Assembly: GCA_016699755.1 (NCBI GenBank)
Contig: CP065009.1
Location: 1,240,001 to 1,304,000, forward strand
Direction of reading: 5' to 3'
From: Candidatus Peregrinibacteria bacterium
Lineage (GTDB): Bacteria > Patescibacteriota > Gracilibacteria > CAIRYL01 > GCA-016699755
DNA length: 64,000 bases
Positions within the stretch are counted from its first letter, which is position 1, and each line of letters begins with the position of its first letter. The notes beneath the pieces are model-generated. The model was given only the letters and a program-made list of their open reading frames with translations. It had not been told where the DNA came from and ran no database searches. A program made the position numbers and the translations under genes. Positions 8,874-15,885 of this stretch are shown here, in pieces.

Positions 8874-10127
8874 CTACAGATTTTGTACTGTTCGCCTTAG
8901 AAAATCCGTAAATCCTTCATCACCAAATGCTTTTGTGGTAATGAAGAGATCCTTATCTCCGCGTCCGGAAACATTGATGACAAGTATTTGGTCTGATTGC
9001 ATTTCTTTTGCTCGCCGCACACCTTCTGCAACCGCATGTGCCGATTCGAGTGCTGGGATGATTCCTTCGTGTTTGACGAGCATTTTCCATCCCTCCAGAG
9101 CTTCCTCATCTGTTGCGACAACATATTCCGTTCGTCCCTCATCTCGAAGCCACGCATGAATGGGGGAAACGCCAGAGTAATCGAGTCCTGCACAAATAGA
9201 GTGTGTATTTCGCATTTGTCCATCTTCATTTTGGAGAAAATAGGACTTCATTCCTTCTGAAACTCCGGCGGAACCACCAAATTTTCCAGAGACAAAGCGT
9301 GCTGCATGATCTTTTCCCTCGATTCCAAGTCCTCCTGCTTCTACTCCAATAAGTTGAACATCCATATCATCCAGAAAATCAAAAAATGCGCCCATGGCGT
9401 TACTTCCCCCACCAACACACGCTACAACAGCATCAGGAAGCACTCTTCCGGTTTGCTTTTGAAGTTGCATACGAACTTCTTCGGAAATAATCTTTTGAAA
9501 ATAGGTATTCATTTTGGGATACGGATGCGGTCCGCAAACGGTTCCCAAAAGATAAAGTGTGTCGTATGGATTAGTGACAAGATCGCGCAACGCTTCGTTG
9601 ATAGCATCTCGCAAGACTTGTCCGCCGTTTTCTACGGGAATAACTGTGGCACCGAGTTTCTCCATCCAAAACACGTTTGGTCGTTGTCGTGCTACGTCTT
9701 TTGCTCCCATATAAATCACGCACTCAAGCCCCAATTTGGCGCACATGGTTGCCGTGGCAAGTCCGTGCTGTCCGGCACCGGTTTCTGCAATGACTCTCAT
9801 TTTTCCCATCCGCTTTGCGAGGAGTCCTTGCCCAAGGCAGTGATTCATTTTGTGTGCTCCCGTGTGTACTAAACCTTCGTTTTTCAAAAATATTTTTGCT
9901 CCGCCAAGTATTTTTGTGAGATTTTCTGCAAAATAAAGTGGTGTTGGTCTTCCGGCATAATTTTGCTGAATATCGAGGAAATCTTTCCGAAAAGACTCAT
10001 CTGTAATAGCCTTTTCAAAGGCATCCGAAAGTTCGAGCATAATGGGTATGAGCATTTCAGAGACATACTGTCCACCATAGGAGCCAAAATGACCATTGGA
10101 AGTAAGAATGCTTTTACGAAAGGACAT
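8874..10127 (-). CDS. trpB: tryptophan synthase beta subunit, isolated gene
   Basis: The PLP-dependent beta subunit (417 residues) condenses indole with serine to form tryptophan. The PLP lysine sits in HTGAHKMNH, the phosphate-binding loop is GGGSNAMG, and GAGQHG, ECVIYMG and SGRGDKD are canonical. I took ATG at 10127 (MSFRKSIL) because the family starts just before GSYGGQYVSE; the frame extends 13 residues upstream. No trpA or other trp gene is next to it, so it probably uses free indole or a distant TrpA. Lone trpB genes are known from CPR genomes. It converges on clpC with 34 bp between the stops. Confidence 0.94.
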   Translation of the reverse strand: MSFRKSILTSNGHFGSYGGQYVSEMLIPIMLELSDAFEKAITDESFRKDFLDIQQNYAGRPTPLYFAENLTKILGGAKIFLKNEGLVHTGAHKMNHCLGQGLLAKRMGKMRVIAETGAGQHGLATATMCAKLGLECVIYMGAKDVARQRPNVFWMEKLGATVIPVENGGQVLRDAINEALRDLVTNPYDTLYLLGTVCGPHPYPKMNTYFQKIISEEVRMQLQKQTGRVLPDAVVACVGGGSNAMGAFFDFLDDMDVQLIGVEAGGLGIEGKDHAARFVSGKFGGSAGVSEGMKSYFLQNEDGQMRNTHSICAGLDYSGVSPIHAWLRDEGRTEYVVATDEEALEGWKMLVKHEGIIPALESAHAVAEGVRRAKEMQSDQILVINVSGRGDKDLFITTKAFGDEGFTDFLRRTVQNL

Positions 10128-10209
10128 GTCAGAAAAAAACCAAAATAAAGTATGCCTGCTTTTCAAAAAAACTCAAAATGGCATACTAAAAAACGAATTT
10201 TGAAAAATA

Positions 10210-10437
10210 ATGTCTTTAAAAAATACTCCAGAAGGAGCATTGAGGGGGAGTGAACTTCGAGAAGATTCATCAGAAATACACAAAATTTTGAAAGGAATAT
10301 TAGAGAAAATTCGAGCAGTACTCCATTTTGTTACCGATCGAATTGATGAAATGCAGTTTTCCCTTTCGACTTATGGAGTTCACAAAATCTCTTCCTCACG
10401 AGAGGATGATAAAAAAGATGATGATGATGTTTCATAA
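10210..10437 (+). CDS. small hypothetical protein upstream of RlmH
   Basis: The 75-residue protein has an amphipathic central helix (HKILKGILEKIRAVLHFVTDRIDEM) and an acidic, Ser/Asp/Lys-rich tail ending DDKKDDDDVS. I recognise no family. It ends 6 bp before rlmH in the same direction and is probably co-transcribed with it. Codon use is like the neighbours and the frame is clean, so I treat it as real. It begins 82 bp after the divergent trpB start, which leaves room for two promoters. Confidence 0.6.
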   Translation: MSLKNTPEGALRGSELREDSSEIHKILKGILEKIRAVLHFVTDRIDEMQFSLSTYGVHKISSSREDDKKDDDDVS

Positions 10438-10443
10438 AATTCT

Positions 10444-10911
10444 ATGCGCTTTGCTCTTCTTACACCTGGTACGATAAAACATTCTTTTTTTGCTGAAGCA
10501 CAAAAAGAATATCTCTCACGGATTCAGAAATTTTGTACATTTGATATTCGAGAAATTTCGGAAGAAAAGTTGACGAAAAATACTTCTGAAGAAGTGACAA
10601 AAAAGCGTGAAGCGGAACGTCTTCTTTCTACTTTTCCCAATCGGTCTACGGTTATTGCGCTTGATGAACGTGGAAAGGAGTTTTCTGCGCAAGAATTTTC
10701 TCATTTTTTAGACAAACTCCTTCTCGACGGAAAAGATGCCTTCTTTTGCATGGGTGGCGCAAATGGACTCGACGCCTCGATTCTCGAGAAAGCGAATACG
10801 GTAATAAGTTTTGGGAAAATGACACTCACTCAAGATTTGGCACGCATTGTATTTTTGGAAACAATGTTTCGCGGATTTTCTATTCTGAAAAATTTACCGT
10901 TTCATCGGTAA
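10444..10911 (+). CDS. rlmH: 23S rRNA pseudouridine-1915 N3-methyltransferase RlmH
   Basis: A SPOUT-class methyltransferase (155 residues) that modifies the pseudouridine at 23S rRNA helix 69 using S-adenosylmethionine. The family's knot is visible: VIALDERGKEFSAQEF, then FCMGGANGLD, then ISFGKMTLTQDLARIVFLE, and the conserved carboxyl end LPFHR (LPYHR or similar in relatives). Length matches the usual 155-160 residues. It follows the 75-residue gene by 6 bp and converges with nrdR. Confidence 0.92.
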   Translation: MRFALLTPGTIKHSFFAEAQKEYLSRIQKFCTFDIREISEEKLTKNTSEEVTKKREAERLLSTFPNRSTVIALDERGKEFSAQEFSHFLDKLLLDGKDAFFCMGGANGLDASILEKANTVISFGKMTLTQDLARIVFLETMFRGFSILKNLPFHR

Positions 10912-10976
10912 TCCCTTGCACCAAAAACAAAGGAATTTTCGCTAGAATCCATTTTATTAAAGAAGGCTGGAGAGAT

Positions 10977-11420
10977 CTACGGGAGGAGCTCCGAAATTTC
11001 CTTTTTAAACTCTTCCACGTCTTTAAATTTTCGATAGACGCTCGCAAAGCGAATGTAGGCAATATGATCTATTTTTTTGAGAACATTCATTACTGCTTCG
11101 CCAATTTCAGAGCTTTGCACTTCATTTTGTCCTGCCCAATTTTCCGAAAGCTCATTCACCATTTCTCGAATTTGATCTCGAGAAATCGGACGTTTTCCAC
11201 ATGCCACTCGAATACTTTTTTCTAGCTTCTCTGCGGAAAACGCTTCTGTTTCGCCATCCCGTTTTTTTATTATGAGATTTCCGGTAATCACTCGTTCGAG
11301 TGTCGAGAAGCGAAACTCGCATTTCTCGCATTCCCGTCGTCGTCGAATAGAGCGCCCTTCTCGTTCGGGACGTGAGTCGATGACTTTTGTTTCCGAATGG
11401 TGGCACCGTGGACACTGCAT
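10977..11420 (-). CDS. nrdR: transcriptional repressor NrdR
   Basis: NrdR (147 residues) senses ATP/dATP and represses ribonucleotide reductase genes by binding NrdR boxes. The amino zinc ribbon begins MQCPRCHHSETKVIDSR and carries the second Cys pair in CEKCEFRFST. The ATP-cone follows (VIKKRDG-like IIKKRDGETEAFSAEKLEKS). ATG at 11420 places the zinc ribbon at residue 1 as in the family; the frame stays open upstream for 27 codons without resemblance. No nrd gene lies in the window, so its targets are elsewhere. Confidence 0.94.
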   Translation of the reverse strand: MQCPRCHHSETKVIDSRPEREGRSIRRRRECEKCEFRFSTLERVITGNLIIKKRDGETEAFSAEKLEKSIRVACGKRPISRDQIREMVNELSENWAGQNEVQSSEIGEAVMNVLKKIDHIAYIRFASVYRKFKDVEEFKKEISELLP

Positions 11421-11529
11421 GATGAGCGAAAATCCCTTGTACTCTAGGGGGAATCTCTCAAAAAGAAAAGCACCTTCTTTCTTGTGAATAGTCCTGCTCA
11501 AAATCCAAAAAGCCGAGATATAGCAATTT

Positions 11530-13677
11530 TTACGATGCTAATCCGACAATCATGCGGAATATTTTGAGTCTGCGAATATTTTTAAAGCTCTCTTCTTTTT
11601 GTGCTTCTTCTCGTAAACTTTCATCAAGAATGGTTGCCAGCTCAAGCTCTCTGAGTGCCAAATCTCTATTTTTTAAAAGATTAAGGGCACATGCCTTGTT
11701 GTAGTGCGCAAATGCATCTCGCTCGTTATACGAAAGTGCTTCGTCGTACGCTCGTACTGCTCCCCAATAATCTTCGAGCGCAAAGAGCGCATTTCCTTTG
11801 TTAATAAGTGCAGGGAGATGTGCAGGGCTTGTGGCGAGTATTTTATTGTATGCGGTAATGGCTTCTCGGTACTTTCCAAGCTCAAAAAGCGCAAGACCTT
11901 TGTTGTAGAGTGCCTCGAGATCATTTATATTTTCTTTAAGATAGGCATCAAAATCCATAATAGCTTTTTGAACATTTCCCGTTTGGAGAAAAATAGTGCC
12001 ACGCTGAAAGTATGCGGACGAATATGATGAATCCACTTCTACTGTTTTGGTAAACATTTCTCCTGCTTCTTTTGGTTTTTGGAGAATTACAAGACATATT
12101 CCCGCCTTATACCATGCCACAGCATTTTTTGGATTCTGCTCTGTACTCTTTCGAAAACACTTTTCTGCTTCTGCAGGATTTCCAAATTGTTCCAAAAGAA
12201 TCTCTCCTTTTTGGAGGTGCGCTTCTTCTAGGTTTTCATCAAGAGAAAGCGCATGTTCAAAGCAAAGTATTGCCTTTTGAAAGTTTTTTTCGCGGAGGTG
12301 GGCATTTCCCTTTAAAAACGAGAGTCGTGCAGAACGAGGCACCTTTCTCATCGCTTTTTCTATTGTCTTTAGAAGCGAGGAACCTTCTTTGAGTGCATTT
12401 TGACACTCTGCAATTTGAAGGAAAATATTAGGGCTTTTGGGGAGTGATTCATAGAGCAAAAGTGCTTCCTTCCAGTTTTCGAGAAGAAAAAGAACTCCTG
12501 CTAAATTCTGCTTGGCATCATGATTATTAGAAGAAATTTTTCGGAATACTTCTTCTGCTTCCGTGAGATGATTGAGCGCAACAAGCGCATTTCCCATAAA
12601 GATTCTCGGATTCTCCTCTTCTGAATTTTTTGAGAGGAATACAGAGAAAAGACGTTCGACCGTTTTCCAGTCGCAAAGTTTTACGGCAAGTACTCCGCCA
12701 AAAAAAAGAAATCGTTGTTCTTCTGAATGTTTTTGAAGAATAGTGTTTGCAATGTGCTGTGCCTCTTTGTACTTTTGAAGACGAAAAAGTGAGATTCCCA
12801 ACCCAAAAAGACATTCCACAGATTTTGGATAGAGCGAGAGTGCTTTTTGAAAAATATCATGCGCATCTTTGCTACAACCCTGTTCTAAAAGAGTGATTCC
12901 CAAATTTTGTAAGACCGATATGTCTTGTGGAGCAATTTGTTGTGCTTTTTTGAGAAAAGAGATGGCCTTCTCTCTTTTATTTTCGCGGAGAAAAAGAGTT
13001 CCTTGGGCAAAGAATGGAACATGTTTTCCGAGTCCGAGTTGCGCCGCTTTTTGGAAATATTGGAGTGATTTTTTTGTTTTTCCAGTTTCTGCCAATGCAT
13101 TTCCTGCATTCAAGATGGTGTCTCCAAAACAGGGATCTTCCTGAAGAATTTCTTCATATACAGAAAGTGCAGAAGCATATTCTCCAAGCTCTACAAGCGT
13201 ATCTGCGGATCGTTTTTGCGATTGCAATATTCCAAGAGTGTCGCGTTGCTCTGGGAGTGCTGATCGTGAATGCGCTTTTCCAAAAAAACGTTCTGGAAGA
13301 GCAAGAAGAATGCCGGCAATAAGTGCAGGAATGCAAAAAAGGAGAAGCATTTCTGTTTCTGGTTGACAGGTTCCGTTCTCCGTTCCACAAAATGCAGGAA
13401 GATGGTTGCTAAAGAGTGCCTGAAACAAGGATCCCAAGAGGAGTAGCGATTCAACAACAAGAATTCCAAGAGAAAAGAGTGATGCGGCACGCTTAGGACT
13501 TTGGATTCTCTTGCGTTTTCGGATTCGTGCAAATGGTGAAAGGCGTTTCGGAATGTCAAAATTCCAGACAAAATCTGCCCTCTTCGGTAAAAAAGAGTCT
13601 TCATCTGGTGTGATGAAAAAATTTGGTAAGAAAATTTGTTTTTCGGTGTTTTTTGTTGATGTGTTTTTTTCGGACAA
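11530..13677 (-). CDS. membrane-anchored TPR-repeat protein
   Basis: The 715-residue protein has a polar, basic amino part (RIRKRKR near residue 51), two membrane helices at about 66-90 and 110-127, and then an almost continuous solenoid of 34-residue TPR repeats to about residue 690. Typical repeat sentences are AVAWYKAGICLVILQKPKEA and LEALYNKGLALFELGKYREA. The positive-inside rule puts both the amino end and the TPR domain on the same side, probably the cytoplasm. TPR solenoids bind partner proteins; which ones cannot be told. It stands alone, 108 bp after nrdR's start on the same strand. Confidence 0.85.
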   Translation of the reverse strand: MSEKNTSTKNTEKQIFLPNFFITPDEDSFLPKRADFVWNFDIPKRLSPFARIRKRKRIQSPKRAASLFSLGILVVESLLLLGSLFQALFSNHLPAFCGTENGTCQPETEMLLLFCIPALIAGILLALPERFFGKAHSRSALPEQRDTLGILQSQKRSADTLVELGEYASALSVYEEILQEDPCFGDTILNAGNALAETGKTKKSLQYFQKAAQLGLGKHVPFFAQGTLFLRENKREKAISFLKKAQQIAPQDISVLQNLGITLLEQGCSKDAHDIFQKALSLYPKSVECLFGLGISLFRLQKYKEAQHIANTILQKHSEEQRFLFFGGVLAVKLCDWKTVERLFSVFLSKNSEEENPRIFMGNALVALNHLTEAEEVFRKISSNNHDAKQNLAGVLFLLENWKEALLLYESLPKSPNIFLQIAECQNALKEGSSLLKTIEKAMRKVPRSARLSFLKGNAHLREKNFQKAILCFEHALSLDENLEEAHLQKGEILLEQFGNPAEAEKCFRKSTEQNPKNAVAWYKAGICLVILQKPKEAGEMFTKTVEVDSSYSSAYFQRGTIFLQTGNVQKAIMDFDAYLKENINDLEALYNKGLALFELGKYREAITAYNKILATSPAHLPALINKGNALFALEDYWGAVRAYDEALSYNERDAFAHYNKACALNLLKNRDLALRELELATILDESLREEAQKEESFKNIRRLKIFRMIVGLAS

Positions 13678-13836
13678 CGACAGTAAAAATATCTTTGTAT
13701 TCTACAGAAAACTACTCCCTTTGGGCAATAAAAGCAGGTTGCGAAAACAAAAAAGAGTGGTGGAAAAAAAACTGCGCTTTTTCTTGTCAAAAGGAGAAGA
13801 AATAGGTTTTTCTAAGGGTGGGTATTTTTGTAAAAT

Positions 13837-14340
13837 ATGCTTCTTCTTCTCTGCGGTGGAACGATCGACAAAACTTATATTCCTCAGCTGGAAAAATATA
13901 TGTCAGACAAAACCCATTTTTCCGAGATGATTGCTCGAGCAAACCTTTTCGATATTTCTCTTACAGTCCATTCACTCTTTGCGAAAGATTCCCTAGAAAT
14001 GAATGATGAAGATCGGGAACAAGTAGTAGAGGCATGTGCCAAAACGAGTGAAGAAGAAATTCTCGTTGCTCACGGAACCGATACCATGGTAGAAACCGCT
14101 ACAGTTGTGGCAAGGCACCTTGAGCAACACGGAATAAAAAAACGAGTAGTATTTTTTGGTGCTATGATTCCCTATGAAAATTCTCGAAGCGATGCCCTCT
14201 TTAACCTTGGAACAGCCATCATGGCAGTACAAATTGTGGAAACAGGAGTGTTTGTTGCTATGAATGGACAGCTTTTTCCTTGGAATTTTGTACGAAAAAA
14301 CAGGGAAAAAGGGGTGTTTGAGAAACTCACAACATCTTGA
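13837..14340 (+). CDS. short asparaginase-like protein (amino-terminal domain only)
   Basis: The protein is homologous to the amino domain of type I/II L-asparaginases, which hydrolyse asparagine to aspartate and ammonia. The first catalytic Thr is in CGGTIDKTY and the second in AHGTDTMVETA; a Lys/Ser-containing GAMIPYENSRSDALFN segment follows. It stops at 167 residues, whereas ordinary enzymes have about 320, so the carboxyl domain that completes the active site at the dimer interface is missing. No remnant of it follows: the next gene is unrelated. Single-domain asparaginase-like proteins occur in CPR genomes as I remember them, so this may be a real family and not a truncation; activity is uncertain. 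Confidence 0.8.
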   Translation: MLLLLCGGTIDKTYIPQLEKYMSDKTHFSEMIARANLFDISLTVHSLFAKDSLEMNDEDREQVVEACAKTSEEEILVAHGTDTMVETATVVARHLEQHGIKKRVVFFGAMIPYENSRSDALFNLGTAIMAVQIVETGVFVAMNGQLFPWNFVRKNREKGVFEKLTTS

Positions 14341-14380
14341 CAATGGGGTGATATAGAATATAAAGTAGAAAGCCTTTTTT

Positions 14381-14986
14381 ATGAAAAAAATGCTGACTCT
14401 AATGTCAGAAAATGATGGTGTTGACATAGAAAAAGATGGTAGGGATAGGGGGATGTATATAGATCAAGAGCAGGTGGGACTGCTCTTTCATGCCGTTTGT
14501 CTTGAGGCAATTGCAAAAATTCATGATTGGCTAACAAATGTTTTTTCTAATGAATTTCCGTTAGAATATGTCAAAGTTCAGCAAAGAAGTTTTATTGCTT
14601 ATTTTGATGAACACTGTTCCAAGAAAAAACCAAAGAGTTTTTCGGGTTTAGAGATTCTCTTGAAATCATTGGTATTCTATTCGCTTGATAGTATAACATT
14701 GGGTTTTAGAAAATACCTTGAAGACACCAGTATAACACAGCAAGAGATGCTTCGTTTGACAAAAATTAACCCATTACAGCAAATAAATGGTGAGGTTTCC
14801 AGAAAATTTTGCGCGTTGTTGCTATCCAAAGATTTTCCAGTACAAGGGTCTGATGGGGCTTTTACTATAAAAGAATTAAATGATGCGTACATGGAAATGC
14901 AGAGTAGTGAAGAGGTGGACCCTGATTCTCGAATAAGAGAAGCCGTTATCTCTACATTGCGCACTATTTTGGAATCCGAATCATGA
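14381..14986 (+). CDS. hypothetical protein paired with GNAT gene
   Basis: A mostly helical 201-residue cytosolic protein of unknown family. The amino end is very acidic (VDIEKDGRDRG) and there is no membrane segment. Start codons at 14381, 14390 and 14402 are in frame; none has a clear ribosome-binding site, so the first is only a default. Its stop overlaps the next gene's start in an ATGA arrangement, so the two are translationally coupled and may form a two-protein unit (substrate and acetyltransferase, or a toxin-antitoxin-like pair; this is inference). Codon use is somewhat more AT-rich than that of the housekeeping genes around it. Confidence 0.65.
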   Translation: MKKMLTLMSENDGVDIEKDGRDRGMYIDQEQVGLLFHAVCLEAIAKIHDWLTNVFSNEFPLEYVKVQQRSFIAYFDEHCSKKKPKSFSGLEILLKSLVFYSLDSITLGFRKYLEDTSITQQEMLRLTKINPLQQINGEVSRKFCALLLSKDFPVQGSDGAFTIKELNDAYMEMQSSEEVDPDSRIREAVISTLRTILESES

Positions 14987-15885
14987 AAGCACTTACACCA
15001 AATGCAGCCCTAGGGTTCCCCACAAATCCTTTTTTAGGAGGAACTCTCCGGTCGTTCAAAGGAAGGACTCAAGCTAGAGGTGCAAAAAATATTCTTAATT
15101 TTACGAGAAGTGGTGATTCTGGCGTCATTCGAACTGCAACTACTCAGGATGCAGAAAGAGTGATAGAGCTTATCAAGAAAATTCAGCTTGGTAAAATAGG
15201 TCTCATAAAGGATATTGCTACAGGTGAAAACAGGATTGAGTCTGGGGGGTTTTCAAATCACGGAGGGTTTTTTGATAAAAATTTTCCAAAACAAGCGCAA
15301 AATGCAATTACAGATGAGGAAAATATACCCATTCTTGCAGAAGTATTGGGGACGAGAAAAAATGAACTCGTGGGATTTATGTGGGCAAATACAAAAAAAA
15401 AATTCCCGCTAGGAAGTGCCATTGAAAAAATACCAGAAGACGCCACCGCCGATAAAAAATCGTACATCATAGCGGCTCTTCAGGATAATTTTCGATCGAA
15501 CATTGTAACCATAGAGGCTATTGCTATTGCCAAAAAATTTCAAAGACATGGTTACGGGAGGCTTCTTTATCTGGCAATGTTGCAGGAACTTCAGGAAAGA
15601 GGTTTTACAATAGCCACCCTTGAAATATATAATATTTTTTCTTTTATTCGAGGGGAAATTGAAGAAAGGTGTCAGCTTCCAAATTCAGCCAGTATAGGAC
15701 TTCATGAAAGCTTTGGGGCAATGAGGATAGGATCGGTAGGGGTTTTTGCAAAGGAGCTTTCCAGTGGGGGCATATGTGAAATCACTTCCAAGCTTTATGC
15801 ACTTGATATTGAAGAAGGCATTGAAAGAATTAAAGGCTCCCTAGGAAAAGATTCCCCTTTTCTCCTCTACCCTAGAGTCGTTTAG
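14983..15885 (+). CDS. GNAT-family acetyltransferase
   Basis: A 300-residue protein whose central and carboxyl part is a GNAT N-acetyltransferase. The acetyl-CoA pyrophosphate-binding loop reads FQRHGYGRLLYLAM (Q/R-x-x-G-x-G/A), preceded by the beta strand VTIEAIAIAKK. The first about 45 residues (GFPTNPFLGGTLRSFKGR) look unstructured. The acceptor is unknown. It overlaps the preceding gene by 4 bp. Its last 45 bp overlap the end of the convergent RSH-EamA gene, so the two carboxyl ends are encoded on opposite strands of the same DNA. Confidence 0.8.
   Translation: MKALTPNAALGFPTNPFLGGTLRSFKGRTQARGAKNILNFTRSGDSGVIRTATTQDAERVIELIKKIQLGKIGLIKDIATGENRIESGGFSNHGGFFDKNFPKQAQNAITDEENIPILAEVLGTRKNELVGFMWANTKKKFPLGSAIEKIPEDATADKKSYIIAALQDNFRSNIVTIEAIAIAKKFQRHGYGRLLYLAMLQELQERGFTIATLEIYNIFSFIRGEIEERCQLPNSASIGLHESFGAMRIGSVGVFAKELSSGGICEITSKLYALDIEEGIERIKGSLGKDSPFLLYPRVV

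Noticed and set aside
13837..14340. Recoded TGA (Gracilibacteria/Absconditabacteria code 25)
   Set aside because: This gene ends at TGA at its natural boundary, as does the MFS gene at 38190-39500, and no gene in the window needs TGA as glycine.
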